A stretch of 64,000 bases of DNA, taken from the NCBI GenBank assembly GCA_902799835.1, contig CADCCF010000001.1, forward strand, positions 62,001-126,000, in the 5' to 3' direction. The notes beneath the pieces were generated by a model. The model had not been told where the DNA came from. It searched no databases and saw nothing but the letters and a program-made list of their open reading frames with translations. The translations under genes and the position numbers were made by a program. Below, one piece after another: positions 18,772 through 28,402 of this stretch. The first letter of the stretch is position 1. Every line of letters begins with the position of its first letter. This DNA is from an uncultured Pseudomonadota bacterium (GTDB taxonomy: Bacteria > Pseudomonadota > Alphaproteobacteria > RF32 > CAG-239).

Positions 18772-20622
18772 ATGAGTGATAAAATAGCATTTCAGGCAGA
18801 TGTCAGCAAAATGTTGGATATTGTCATCAACTCTCTGTACTCGGAAAAACAAATATTTTTACGTGAATTAATTTCTAACGCTTCCGATGCCTGTGACAAA
18901 CTGAAATATTGGGCATTAACCAATCCACAAGTCGCTGAATATGCCCATGACTTCAAAATTATCATCAAAGCTGATGAAAAAGCTAATACCTTAACCATTT
19001 CCGATAACGGTATTGGCATGAACAAAGATGATTTAATCTCTCATCTCGGCACTATCGCTAAATCAGGAACTGCCGAATTTGTCAAAAATGCCGGTGACAA
19101 TGGCAGTGTTTGCGAGCTTATCGGTCAGTTTGGTGTCGGCTTCTATTCAGCTTTTATGGTCGCAGACAAAGTGGAACTCACCACGCGCAAAGCCGGTGAG
19201 GATACAGCATGGCATTGGACTTCCAACGGAATTGACGGATTCGAAATCAGCGAAGCTAAAAAAGACTCTTGCGGAACCGACATCAAACTATTCCTAAAAA
19301 AAGATGCCAAAGACTATTGTGATACCATTTATCTGCGGCAAATTGTCCGCACTTATTCCGATCATATTGCCTACCCCATTGTACTTGATTTAGATAAAGC
19401 CGGAGAAGAGGTTGTCAACAAAGGTTCTGCTCTTTGGACCCGCCAAAAATCCGAAATTACTTCTGACCAATACAAAGATTTTTATCAGCACATTTCTCAC
19501 AATTTTGATGATCCTTGGCTGACTTTGCACTTCAAAGCCGAAGGCAATATTGAATATACCGGATTGCTCTATATCCCGTCCAAAGCTCCCTATGATTTGT
19601 TCCAACCGGATAAAAAACAATCTCTGAAACTCTACATCAACAAAGTTTTCATCTCCGATAAAATTGACACTCTCTTGCCCAACTATCTCCGCTTTGTCAA
19701 AGGAATCATCGACAGTGCCGATTTGCCGCTTAATATCTCGCGCGAAATGTTGCAATATTCGCCTTTATTGGAAAAAATCAAGAGCGGAACTGTCAAACGT
19801 TTACTTAAAGAATTGCAAAAGCGTTCCAAAAATTATGATGACTACATCACTTTTTGGCGCAATTTCGGCATTGTCTTAAAAGAAGGAATTTATGAAGATT
19901 TCAACAATCGCGAAGATATTGTTGCCATGTCATATTTTTATTCTACTCATGACAAGGAAAAATTAACCACACTTGATGAATACATTTCGCGTGCCGACAA
20001 AGAACAAAAAACCATCTACTACATTACCGGTGATGACATTAATGTCTTGCGCAATTCTCCGCAATTGGAAGCTTTTGCTCAAAAAGGTATTGAAGTTTTG
20101 TTACTCAATGACCCGATTGATGAATTTTGGCCGCAAGTTTTGCCCAACTATAAAGGTTATTCCGTAAAACATATCACTCAAGCCGATATTGATATGAAAT
20201 GGGAACGTTCCGAACAAAAAGCCGATGAAGGAAGTTTGAAAAAGCTAACTGATTTTATGAGCGATTTATTCAAAAATGAGCTGGGCAAGGTTATCACCAC
20301 TGAAAAGTTAACCACTTCTCCTGTTAGCTTGACGGTTGAAGACGGCCAAATGAGTTTGCACTTAGAGCGCCTGATGCGCAACCATCAACAGTCAACTGCT
20401 TTCGCTTCAACCCGCATATTAGAACTCAACCCCTATCACCCGCTTATTATCAAACTTAGCGACATGATTATGGATGATAAAAACAAATCTCAGGTTGAAG
20501 AAGTAGCGCGCGTATTACTCGATCAAGCCAAAGTTGCCGAAGGCGAAGCGGTTTCCGACCCCTCATTTTATGCGCAAAAAGTCAGCCAATATATTTTGCA
20601 GAGTTTAGAAAAAGCTTGCTAA
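18772..20622 (+). CDS. htpG: molecular chaperone HtpG (Hsp90)
   Basis: This ATP-dependent chaperone has 616 residues. The N-terminal GHKL ATPase domain contains ELISNASDACDKLKY (about 25-39), ISDNGIGM and GQFGVGFYSAFMVAD. The middle domain (about 225-490) includes NISREMLQ. The C-terminal dimerisation domain follows. AAGGAG precedes the ATG. It is a single gene, followed 92 bases later by thioredoxin with its own promoter. Confidence 0.98.
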   Translation: MSDKIAFQADVSKMLDIVINSLYSEKQIFLRELISNASDACDKLKYWALTNPQVAEYAHDFKIIIKADEKANTLTISDNGIGMNKDDLISHLGTIAKSGTAEFVKNAGDNGSVCELIGQFGVGFYSAFMVADKVELTTRKAGEDTAWHWTSNGIDGFEISEAKKDSCGTDIKLFLKKDAKDYCDTIYLRQIVRTYSDHIAYPIVLDLDKAGEEVVNKGSALWTRQKSEITSDQYKDFYQHISHNFDDPWLTLHFKAEGNIEYTGLLYIPSKAPYDLFQPDKKQSLKLYINKVFISDKIDTLLPNYLRFVKGIIDSADLPLNISREMLQYSPLLEKIKSGTVKRLLKELQKRSKNYDDYITFWRNFGIVLKEGIYEDFNNREDIVAMSYFYSTHDKEKLTTLDEYISRADKEQKTIYYITGDDINVLRNSPQLEAFAQKGIEVLLLNDPIDEFWPQVLPNYKGYSVKHITQADIDMKWERSEQKADEGSLKKLTDFMSDLFKNELGKVITTEKLTTSPVSLTVEDGQMSLHLERLMRNHQQSTAFASTRILELNPYHPLIIKLSDMIMDDKNKSQVEEVARVLLDQAKVAEGEAVSDPSFYAQKVSQYILQSLEKAC

Positions 20623-20635
20623 ATAAAGATTTTTT

Positions 20636-20663
20636 TTGACAAAGAGGTTTATTAGGTTAAAAT
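20636..20663 (+). promoter_or_regulatory. promoter of the thioredoxin gene
   Basis: A consensus TTGACA -35 (20636-20641), a 16-base spacer and TAAAAT -10 (20658-20663) lie about 50 bases before the thioredoxin ATG. Confidence 0.65.
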
Positions 20664-20714
20664 ACAAACTATATTAAAGATCGTTACCTCAGCAATTTTA
20701 AGAAAGGAACAACC

Positions 20715-21029
20715 ATGAAATCAATCTCTGATAACGAATTTGAGAACACTGTTTTAAATTCCAAAGGTTTGGCTTTGGTCGATTTTTGGGCTGAATGGTG
20801 CGGACCCTGCCGCCAACTTTTGCCGATTATGGAAGAAGTTTCCAACGAAATGTCGGCTAAAGTTAACATCTACAAAATGAATGTTGATGAATCACCGGCC
20901 ACTCCGTCCAACTATGGCTTGCGCAGCATTCCCTCTTTGTTGTTGTTCAAAGACGGCAAGTTGGTTGATACCAAAATTGGTCTCAACACCAAATCAACCA
21001 TTACCGATTGGATTAATCAATACGCCTAA
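20715..21029 (+). CDS. trxA: thioredoxin
   Basis: This 104-residue disulfide reductase has active site WCGPC (Cys29 and Cys32) within LVDFWAEWCGPCRQL, and the cis-proline loop at RSIPSLLLFKDG. There is no signal peptide, so it is cytosolic. The C-terminus is somewhat short but complete. GAAAGGA precedes the ATG. Confidence 0.94.
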   Translation: MKSISDNEFENTVLNSKGLALVDFWAEWCGPCRQLLPIMEEVSNEMSAKVNIYKMNVDESPATPSNYGLRSIPSLLLFKDGKLVDTKIGLNTKSTITDWINQYA

Positions 21030-21038
21030 AACTTAAGG

Positions 21039-21746
21039 CTAAATATATTTATAAAGCGACTTGCCGTGGGTTTTCAACCAACGGCGAGTTTCTTTATATG
21101 TCGGATGCAACATCGCTACACAGTTCCAAAATTCTGCCGAATGATCAGGATGCTTAAGATGTGAAACTTCGTGACAAACCAAATATTCAATAACCTCTAA
21201 CGGAGCCATACAAATTCGCCAATTATAGCTTATATGTCCTGAAGTTGTACAGCTTCCCCACCGCGAACGTGTGTCTTTAATAGCCACACTTTTAACTTTT
21301 GCATCCAACAAAGCCGCTTTTTCCACCGTCATTTCACTAATAACCTTGAGGCACTGTGTCTTCAGATATTCCGTAACCCGGCGGTGCAAAAATTCTTCTC
21401 CGCCACTTACTTTCAGCACTTCTCCTGCAAAGTTGGTACTTTTTCCTTCCGGACAATGTTTGATAACATATTCTTTGCCCCAGAAATTTATTTTTTCACC
21501 ATCACAAAATTTAGCGGCAACCGGTAATCTTGCCATCATATTGACCACCCAATCATGATTGGCATCCAAAAATTCTTTTACTTTTCTTTGTGAACATCTT
21601 TTGGGAATTGTCAACACCGGAATATGCTGTTTTTCATCAATCCGCAGTGACAACCTTTTAGCTCTTAAAGAATTGACCACCTTCAGCGGAAAACCGCAAT
21701 AATTTTGATAATCACAAGTCGGGCCATTCAACAATGTAATCTTCAT
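21039..21746 (-). CDS. YgjP/DUF45-type zinc metallopeptidase
   Basis: The product is 235 residues from the ATG at 21746, preceded by GAGG. The zinc site HEVSHLKH lies near residue 181, and the family motif SRWGSC just upstream (DTRSRWGSCTTSG). It belongs to the YgjP-like/M48-related DUF45 family of putative metal-dependent hydrolases. The start lies 35 bases inside the 3' end of the upstream Cys-cluster gene, so the two are coupled. The frame stays open further upstream, but that overlaps the neighbour and is not family-like. Confidence 0.88.
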   Translation of the reverse strand: MKITLLNGPTCDYQNYCGFPLKVVNSLRAKRLSLRIDEKQHIPVLTIPKRCSQRKVKEFLDANHDWVVNMMARLPVAAKFCDGEKINFWGKEYVIKHCPEGKSTNFAGEVLKVSGGEEFLHRRVTEYLKTQCLKVISEMTVEKAALLDAKVKSVAIKDTRSRWGSCTTSGHISYNWRICMAPLEVIEYLVCHEVSHLKHPDHSAEFWNCVAMLHPTYKETRRWLKTHGKSLYKYI

Positions 21747-22209
21747 AATCTTTAACCTCAGATTCATTGGTTGTTTCATGCCCGCAAACCGAATGACCGG
21801 TTTTATGTACAGTCTCGGCATCTCCTGAAACCAATGGATGCCAATCCGGTAGATCTTTACCTGCCACAATCAGACGATAAGCGCATGATTTGGGCAATAT
21901 TTCCGGCTCACTTAATACGGTCTGTAATGTGATATTGCGGCAGTCCGTAACTTTTTCAAAGCGATGTTCATAAATTCGGCACAAACAATTTTCCGGATTC
22001 AAAAAACGACACCGCGCCGAAGTAAAATAAATCTTGTTTCTGCTTTCGAGCTTATTTAGGCAACACTTTCCGCAACCGTCGCACAACAACTCCCACTCTG
22101 CAGTAGTAAACTTTTCCGGTCTTTTCTTTTTCCAAAACTCCGGTTCAACATTATGCGCCAGTGCATATCTTTCGGCCGGCGTATCACAAGTTGCTTCGCT
22201 TTTTTCCAT
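21712..22209 (-). CDS. YcgN-family cysteine cluster protein (UPF0260)
   Basis: This 165-residue protein has clustered cysteines: CDGCGKCCLNKL near 48, then CRFLNPENCLCRIYEHR and SCAYRLI, the YkgJ/YcgN zinc- or iron-cluster type. Its function is not established. WHPLVSGD near the C-terminus is a family hallmark. It starts three bases after dnaB ends and overlaps the next gene by 35 bases. Confidence 0.9.
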   Translation of the reverse strand: MEKSEATCDTPAERYALAHNVEPEFWKKKRPEKFTTAEWELLCDGCGKCCLNKLESRNKIYFTSARCRFLNPENCLCRIYEHRFEKVTDCRNITLQTVLSEPEILPKSCAYRLIVAGKDLPDWHPLVSGDAETVHKTGHSVCGHETTNESEVKDYEDYIVEWPDL

Positions 22210-22212
22210 AAT

Positions 22213-23688
22213 TTAAGCACCTACCTGTTGCGGAATATTCTCAGATTTAGCCAAATTATTAAAGTGCGTATAGTCACCATTCCAATACAAATGCACCGAA
22301 CCGGTTGATCCGTGACGATTTTTACCGACTATAACCTCTGCTACATTAGCCGTTTCTTTGCAACGTTCCTCCCAGTGATCGTGGCGTTGCTGAAATTTTT
22401 CTGGTGTTTCTGTTTCACGACGTACCGGTTCATTGTTTTTCAGATAATAGTTCTCCCTAAATACAAACATCACAATATCCGCGTCTTGTTCAATTGATCC
22501 TGATTCGCGCAAATCCGACATTTGCGGTTTTTTATCATCACGACTTTCAACACTTCGGTTTAATTGAGATAATGCTATAACCGGAACTTGCAACTCCTTG
22601 GCCAAAATTTTTAAGCCACGCGAAATCTCCGACACTTCCTGCACACGATTACCTTCGCTCTTTTTACTGCCTGTACCGGTAATAAGTTGAATATAATCAA
22701 TCACAATCAATCCCAGTCCTTTGTTGCGTTTAAGTCGACGCGCTCTGGTGCGAATTGCATTAATATTCAGCCCCGGTGTATCATCAATATACAAAGGTGT
22801 CTCTTCTATTTCGCGTACCCCTGCGGCAATTCTGCCAAATTCAGCATTATCAATCTTGCCTATACGCATATTATAACCGCTGATTTGAGCCACCGTTGAC
22901 AAGATACGTGATGCCAATTGATCCGACGACATTTCCAACGAAAACATCGCCACTCCTCGCTTGGTTGGAGCAATAGTCTTGTCACGCGCCATATATTCCG
23001 CCACATTATAAGCAATATTTGTACCCAAAGCTGTTTTGCCCATACCGGGACGTCCGGCAATAATAATCAAATCTGAATCATTCAAACCGCCGATTTTGGC
23101 ATCCAAATCATCCAATCCGGTGGACAACCCTGATATCTTACCGCCTCGTTGTATCGCTGATTGTATATGATTCAGCGAATCATTCAAAGCTTCGGAAAAA
23201 TTTATAAATCCCTTTGATGTTTCTCCCTGATTGGCCAAATCAAACAATTTCCGCTCAGCACTCTCAATTTGTTGCTCTGCCTCTGAATCAATATCTTCTT
23301 TGGCTGCCGAAGTTGCAATATCACAACCGATATTAATCAACTCTCTGCGCAAATATTTATCATAAACAAATTGCGCATAGTATTCTGCATTAGTTAAAGG
23401 TGTTGCCGAATCAGCCAATTTAATCAAATACTTATATCCGCCAACCTCATCCAAAGCATTGCTTTGTTCAAAATAATTTTTTAGAGTGATTACATCTGCC
23501 ACATGCCCTTTGCTAATCAGTTTTGAAACAATTTCATAAATCTTGGCATTTACCGGATCGGAAAAATGCTCGGCACTCAAAAATTCCGACACTTTTTCAT
23601 AAGCTTTGTTGTTAGCCAACAAAGCGCCCAACAGGGCTTGTTCTGCTTCAATATTTTTAGGCAGTTGCTCAGGACTCGGTTCGTACAT
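22213..23688 (-). CDS. dnaB: replicative DNA helicase DnaB
   Basis: This hexameric 5'-3' helicase of the replication fork has 491 residues. The N-terminal domain (1-110, starting PKNIEAEQALLGALL) is followed by the RecA-like domain with Walker A GRPGMGKTALG near 211, Walker B GLIVIDYIQLI and the arginine-bearing SDLRESGSIEQDAD. AAAGGATG precedes the ATG. It is first in a three-gene operon with the Cys-cluster and YgjP proteins. Confidence 0.98.
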   Translation of the reverse strand: MYEPSPEQLPKNIEAEQALLGALLANNKAYEKVSEFLSAEHFSDPVNAKIYEIVSKLISKGHVADVITLKNYFEQSNALDEVGGYKYLIKLADSATPLTNAEYYAQFVYDKYLRRELINIGCDIATSAAKEDIDSEAEQQIESAERKLFDLANQGETSKGFINFSEALNDSLNHIQSAIQRGGKISGLSTGLDDLDAKIGGLNDSDLIIIAGRPGMGKTALGTNIAYNVAEYMARDKTIAPTKRGVAMFSLEMSSDQLASRILSTVAQISGYNMRIGKIDNAEFGRIAAGVREIEETPLYIDDTPGLNINAIRTRARRLKRNKGLGLIVIDYIQLITGTGSKKSEGNRVQEVSEISRGLKILAKELQVPVIALSQLNRSVESRDDKKPQMSDLRESGSIEQDADIVMFVFRENYYLKNNEPVRRETETPEKFQQRHDHWEERCKETANVAEVIVGKNRHGSTGSVHLYWNGDYTHFNNLAKSENIPQQVGA

Positions 23689-23793
23689 CTAAACATCCTT
23701 TCAATTTCAATTTACAACCACATTTACACGAGCATGACAAATTTTCAAAGCTTTTTTGCCTAACTTAGCTTTTCAAGCCTGTGGATAATGGGG

Positions 23794-23826
23794 ATAAAAA
23801 ACCCTGCCTTCAATAAAGGCAGGGTC
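23794..23826 (-). terminator. terminator of rpmB
   Basis: On the minus strand ACCCTGCCTT-tattg-AAGGCAGGGT is followed by TTTTTT. It lies about 25 bases after the rpmB stop. Confidence 0.92.
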
Positions 23827-23850
23827 TCAACGCAACAAGGAGATTGTTGA

Positions 23851-24138
23851 TTAATTTGCGGATTTCTTTTTTGCAATAGCGTTTTTAATTTCAATAGCCT
23901 CAGCCGACAACTTTGTGTTAGAAGTCGACTCGAGATAAGCATCCAAACCACCATTGTGTTCGATCGAGCGCAAAGTTCTTGCCGAAATCTTCAATTTGAA
24001 AGATCTGCCCAAAACATCGCTCAACAAAGAAACCTCTTGCAAATTAGGCAAAAAACGACGACGAGTGCGATTGTTAGCGTGGCTTACATTATTGCCGCTC
24101 ATAACGCCGGTGCCTGAAATTTCACATTTTTTAGCCAT
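23851..24138 (-). CDS. rpmB: 50S ribosomal protein L28
   Basis: The product is 95 residues from the ATG at 24138 (MAKKCEISGTGVMSGNNVSH), preceded by AAGGAA. The family motifs N(N)RTRRRFLPNLQ and KISARTLRSIEHNGG are present. The open frame continues 18 codons upstream without family similarity. It is monocistronic with its own terminator. Confidence 0.96.
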   Translation of the reverse strand: MAKKCEISGTGVMSGNNVSHANNRTRRRFLPNLQEVSLLSDVLGRSFKLKISARTLRSIEHNGGLDAYLESTSNTKLSAEAIEIKNAIAKKKSAN

Positions 24139-24336
24139 TTTCTTATTCCTTATACAAAAACTTTTGCTTTTTAATACATACATTTCCTTCAATAGTCAAG
24201 TAAAATTTTATCCTCTCGCCATTTTTTCAAACTTTTTACTTGGGTAACGCCATTTTATCAAAAAAATTAATCATATAAATTAGCCTAATAAAAAACTATT
24301 GAAATTTAACCTTGTTAATATAAAATTTCCATATTA

Positions 24337-25605
24337 TTGCAACATCTTAAAACAACGACAATGACCTTAGAAATTAGATTTTGTACTCCGACAGGAAAAT
24401 ATTGGTTTCTATCTCCCTTATCGGCATTTCCGATTACCATGACGGTTGATGGAAAAGATTATACTTTTCCTTCTGTTGAGCATTATTATCAAGCCATGAA
24501 ATTTTATGCTTCCGATGAGCGCTTTACCACAATAATAAATCTAAAAAATCCCGATGACGCCCGATTGTTGACCAAAACTCCTGAATATAAAATCAATCGC
24601 CGCGCTGATTTTGATAAAAATAAATTTGCCATTATGGAAGCCGGTTTGCGTGCCAGCTACGCCCAAAACCCTGAAGCCTGTGAAATGCTAAAATCCACCG
24701 GTAATGCGATTCTTATCAAGTCTTGTCCTACGTGCTATAAATGCGGCTTCGGCGAGGGTTCGGGCGAAAACCGCATCGGCAAAACTTTAATGCAAATCCG
24801 CCAAGAACTTTTTTTAGATAGTTTTACCGACGACCGCGATCAAAAATTATTAGAAAACGACAAATATACATTTTTTGTGCTGCGCCGCATTATAGGTAAC
24901 AATCCCGAACTTCTGCTCACCGATCACAATAGAGTGATTATCTGTTTTACTTGTACCCCCTATCCTGTATGGATATGGACTCCCGATAACATGAGTGAAG
25001 TTGAGATGGCCAATGTTTACCAAATTGCCAAAGATAATTCTCTGTTTGATGGCAATCATCGTTTTAATCTTAAATATGAACTCGCTGAATATTTCATCAA
25101 AAGAGCCAAAGAAGATAATCAAAAATTATCCATCATCACCAATATGTTCGCCTATGATTGCCTCAATCCGATCAAACCTAAAAATTTGGCAAAAGGCCAA
25201 CTGCATCGCTGCGAAATGAAAGATTTGGAAGAATTGGTAAAATTTTTAAGTTTGTTTCATCAAGAAATCGGCATAGATCAAAAAGATCAAGCAGGCTACC
25301 GCATTGATGCTGAAGATAATATCAATTCCGGCAATATGTTTTTCTGGCAGGATGAAGATGGGAATAATGTTGCCAGTTGCAAATACGCTCCTATCGGCGA
25401 TATGGCCTCAATCAATTTAGTATTCACCATGCCCGAACACCGTCGCAAGCATTATGCTGAAAATCTGGTTTATCAGGTTACTATAGATGCTCAAAAAAAA
25501 GGTTATATCACTATGCTTTATACCGATGCCGACTATATTGCCTCTAATGCCTGTTATAAAAAAATCGGCTATACCTTACGCGGCAAACTCTGCACCATCG
25601 GCTAA
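24337..25605 (+). CDS. NADAR (YbiA-like)-GNAT acetyltransferase fusion
   Basis: The protein has up to 422 residues. Residues about 10-155 form a NADAR/YbiA-like domain (FPSVEHYYQAMKF near 46, a GEGSGENRIGKTLMQIR stretch near 137). NADAR enzymes cleave N-glycosidic bonds in ADP-ribose or riboflavin intermediates. Residues about 200-420 form a GNAT acetyltransferase: MPEHRRKHYAENLVYQ as acetyl-CoA loop and NACYKKIGY near the end. A TTG at 24337 or the ATG at 24361 could be the start; neither has a clear ribosome site. It is monocistronic, with a repeat cluster downstream. Confidence 0.82.
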   Translation: MQHLKTTTMTLEIRFCTPTGKYWFLSPLSAFPITMTVDGKDYTFPSVEHYYQAMKFYASDERFTTIINLKNPDDARLLTKTPEYKINRRADFDKNKFAIMEAGLRASYAQNPEACEMLKSTGNAILIKSCPTCYKCGFGEGSGENRIGKTLMQIRQELFLDSFTDDRDQKLLENDKYTFFVLRRIIGNNPELLLTDHNRVIICFTCTPYPVWIWTPDNMSEVEMANVYQIAKDNSLFDGNHRFNLKYELAEYFIKRAKEDNQKLSIITNMFAYDCLNPIKPKNLAKGQLHRCEMKDLEELVKFLSLFHQEIGIDQKDQAGYRIDAEDNINSGNMFFWQDEDGNNVASCKYAPIGDMASINLVFTMPEHRRKHYAENLVYQVTIDAQKKGYITMLYTDADYIASNACYKKIGYTLRGKLCTIG

Positions 25606-25700
25606 AATTGATAACCCTTTCAAAAAAATGTTGAAATTTAAATTGAAAAGTGTATTTTGAGGACAATTTTTGAAGAGCTTTCGCCTTTCCGGCACTTTAT

Positions 25701-25993
25701 TTTTCTCATAAATATTCGTGCTGGAAATAAAACAGCAAGCGCAGTGCACCAAAATAGTACATAAGCGAGCTGTTTTATGACATGGCTTAATTTGTAGCAC
25801 GAATTTTTCTCATAAATATTCGTGCTGGAAATAAAACAGCAAGCGCGGTGTACCTAAAATAGTACATAAGCGAACTGTTTTATGACATGGCTTAATTTGT
25901 AGCACGAATTTTTCTCATAAATATTCGTGCTGGAAATAAAACAGCGAGCGCAGTGTACCAAAATAGTACATAAGCGAACTGTTTTATGACATG
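25701..25993. repeat. three tandem ~104 bp repeats with internal inverted arms
   Basis: Copies start at 25701, 25805 and 25910, giving periods of 104 and 105; the third is cut after about 84 bases. Each begins TTTTCTCATAAATATTCG. Copies 1 and 2 have nested inverted arms: ATTCGTGCT / AGCACGAAT outside (25714-25722 and 25796-25804 in copy 1) and ATAAAACAGC / GCTGTTTTAT inside (25727-25736 and 25769-25778). The few differences between copies are substitutions plus one inserted T. This fills most of the 414-base gap between the NADAR-GNAT gene and typA. Confidence 0.9.
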
Positions 25994-26019
25994 ACGGATA
26001 TTTAGGAGAAAAATTAAAA

Positions 26020-27840
26020 ATGAATATGAGAAACATCGCCATAATCGCCCACGTTGACCACGGCAAAACGACATTAGTCGACGGGCTTTTAAAGCAAAGT
26101 GGCACTTTCAGAGAAAATCAACAGGTTGAAACTTGTGTTATGGATAGTAACGAACTTGAACGTGAAAGAGGAATTACTATTCTTTCCAAATGCACTTCGG
26201 TTAACTGGAAAGGCACCCACATCAATATCGTTGATACTCCGGGCCATGCTGATTTCGGCGGCGAGGTTGAACGTATCTTATCAATGGTTGACGGCGTGGT
26301 ATTATTGGTTGATTCTTCCGAAGGACCGATGCCGCAAACCAAATTTGTGTTGGGTAAAGCCCTCAAATTAGGTTTATGCCCGATTGTTGTCATCAACAAA
26401 GCCGACAAACCGGATGCTCGTTGCGATGAAGTCTTAAACGAGGTGTTTGATTTGTTCGTCAGTCTTGATGCTAATGATAAGCAACTTGACTTTCCGGTTT
26501 TGTACGCTTCCGGTCGCAATGGTTGGGCAGTTAAAGACTTGAATGATGAAAAGAAAGATTTAACTCCGCTCTTTGAGTTGATTTGCTCTTATGTTCCCGA
26601 GCCCAATTGTCAACCCGACGCTCCTTTTTCCATGTTGGCCACCACTTTAGAAGCTGACAAATTTATCGGTCGCCTGCTCACAGGAAAAATCCAATCCGGC
26701 ACTTTACATATTAATGACATGGTTAAAGTTTTAAACGGCGACAGCCAAGAAATTGAACGTGTTCGCATCAGTAAAATTTTAGCTTATCGCGGATTAAACC
26801 GTGAGGCTTTGGAAGTTGCTCATGCCGGTGATATTGTTGCTGTTGCTGGTGTCGTAAAAGGAACGGTGGCCGATACTTTGTGCGCTTTTGAGGTAACTCA
26901 GGCCATTAAAGCTCAACCAATTGATCCGCCCACCTTGGCGATGACTTTCTCAATTAACGATTCCCCGCTTTCCGGTCGTGAAGGCGACAAAGTTACCTCC
27001 CGTGTAATTTGGGATCGTTTGTGCAAAGAAGCCGAGGGCAATATTGCTTTGAAAATTTCGCGCACCAGCACTTCCGATTCTTTCGAAGTTGCCGGACGCG
27101 GTGAATTACAACTTGGTGTTTTGATTGAAACCATGCGCCGCGAGGGATTTGAATTATCAATTTCTCGTCCTCGCGTTTTGATGAAAAAAGATGAAAACGG
27201 ACAGTTGTTGGAACCGGTTGAAGAGGTGACAGTTGACGTTGATGAGGAGTTCTCCGGTGCAGTTGTTGAAAAGCTTGGTCGCCGCCGCGGTGAATTGGTT
27301 GAGATGATACCCTCCCAAGTCGGCAACAAAACCCGCCTTATCTTTAACGCTCCCTCGCGCGGTCTTATCGGTTATCACTCCGAATTTTTGACCGATACGC
27401 GCGGTACCGGTGTTATGAACCGCTTGTTTAAATGCTATGAACCTTATAAAGGTGAAATTGAAAGCCGTCGTACCGGCGTATTGATTTCTTCCGAAACTGG
27501 CACTGCCATTGCTTATTCTTTGTGGAAATTACAAGAACGCGGTCCGATGTTTATCGATTCCGGTGTTCCGGTCTATACCGGTATGATTATTGGCGAACAC
27601 ACTAAACCCAATGATATTGAGGTTAATCCTTGCAAGGCTAAGCAATTGACCAATATCCGCGCTGCAGGCAAAGATGAAGCTATTGATCTTATTCCACCCC
27701 GCAAAATGAGTTTGGAACAAGGTTTGTCTTATATCCAAGACGATGAATTGCTGGAGGTAACCCCAAAATCTTTGCGCTTACGCAAACGTATCTTAGATCC
27801 TTTGACCAGAAAACGTGCCAAACCGGAAGTTATTGCTTAA
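26020..27840 (+). CDS. typA: translational GTPase TypA/BipA
   Basis: This ribosome-associated GTPase is involved in stress adaptation and 50S assembly. The 606 residues have G1 [15 protein letters not shown] (about 9), G3 [15 protein letters not shown]4 NKAD, EF-G-like domains II, III and V, and the TypA-specific C-terminal domain ([20 protein letters not shown] region). TTAGGAG precedes the start. The last truncated repeat copy ends about 25 bases upstream, so the repeat lies in or next to its promoter region. Confidence 0.97.
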   Translation: MNMRNIAIIAHVDHGKTTLVDGLLKQSGTFRENQQVETCVMDSNELERERGITILSKCTSVNWKGTHINIVDTPGHADFGGEVERILSMVDGVVLLVDSSEGPMPQTKFVLGKALKLGLCPIVVINKADKPDARCDEVLNEVFDLFVSLDANDKQLDFPVLYASGRNGWAVKDLNDEKKDLTPLFELICSYVPEPNCQPDAPFSMLATTLEADKFIGRLLTGKIQSGTLHINDMVKVLNGDSQEIERVRISKILAYRGLNREALEVAHAGDIVAVAGVVKGTVADTLCAFEVTQAIKAQPIDPPTLAMTFSINDSPLSGREGDKVTSRVIWDRLCKEAEGNIALKISRTSTSDSFEVAGRGELQLGVLIETMRREGFELSISRPRVLMKKDENGQLLEPVEEVTVDVDEEFSGAVVEKLGRRRGELVEMIPSQVGNKTRLIFNAPSRGLIGYHSEFLTDTRGTGVMNRLFKCYEPYKGEIESRRTGVLISSETGTAIAYSLWKLQERGPMFIDSGVPVYTGMIIGEHTKPNDIEVNPCKAKQLTNIRAAGKDEAIDLIPPRKMSLEQGLSYIQDDELLEVTPKSLRLRKRILDPLTRKRAKPEVIA

Positions 27841-27874
27841 AAAAAATCCCCCAAAGTCAATCACTTTGGGGGAT
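27838..27874. terminator. bidirectional terminator after typA
   Basis: ATCCCCCAAAGT-caatc-ACTTTGGGGGAT is a 12 bp perfect stem. On the minus strand it is followed by eight T, making a strong terminator for the facing unknown genes; on the plus strand the T-run is weaker. Confidence 0.92.
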
Positions 27875-27892
27875 AAATTTTATTAAACAAGC

Positions 27893-28339
27893 CTATCTAT
27901 CTCTTTTAAATAATTTAGTAAATGCCTGTCTATACATATTCATAGCCGGACTTACTAATTTACCATGCGCTTTTGAAAAATCACTGGCCTTAACTTTTCC
28001 GACACCAAATTTTTGTTCTGCTTTATAAGACATCTTTTCATATGTTTTATAACCAATTATACCTTGCGCCTGCAAATTAGCTGCCAATCTTTGCGCTACT
28101 TTACCGCGCAACTCTCTAAATTTTCCTTGCGCAATAAGCTTACGTCCCTTTTTGATATCTTTTACTGTCTTAAGAGGAGCCAGCGTCCATTCCTTCATCG
28201 CATTACCAATCATACCTAACTGCTCTTTCATATCGGCAGTCATTTCCTTCCACTCGCAGGCAAAACCCTCTGCCAGCCTTCTAAACCCGCTTTTTCGGTC
28301 ATGAATATTAGCTTTAAGTGTGTTATTAATATCAGTCAT
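27893..28339 (-). CDS. unknown protein with G-x-F-REL motif, paralogue B
   Basis: This 148-residue basic protein has no signal peptide and no membrane helix. Residues 66-93 contain KKGRKLIAQGKFRELRGKVA and then NLQAQG, which aligns with VKGYNLLVNGTYRELTGLLA and NLQ in the upstream gene. The C-terminus is Lys-rich (FTKLFKRDR). AAGGAG lies just before the ATG. I recognise no family. It follows the 175-residue gene in the same orientation (63-base gap) and is closed by the strong terminator at 27846-27874. Confidence 0.72.
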   Translation of the reverse strand: MTDINNTLKANIHDRKSGFRRLAEGFACEWKEMTADMKEQLGMIGNAMKEWTLAPLKTVKDIKKGRKLIAQGKFRELRGKVAQRLAANLQAQGIIGYKTYEKMSYKAEQKFGVGKVKASDFSKAHGKLVSPAMNMYRQAFTKLFKRDR

Positions 28340-28402
28340 AGCTCTTCTCCTTTTTAGGATTCTTTTGTCTATTATGGCATATTTTTATTAAAATGTCAAG
28401 CT

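Noticed and set aside
25576..26105. Minus-strand frames repeating a CTILVHCA...[15 protein letters not shown] phrase
   Set aside because: The repetition comes from the 104 bp DNA repeats, the frames begin and end without ribosome sites, and one runs into typA. Treated as a DNA repeat, not as a protein family.
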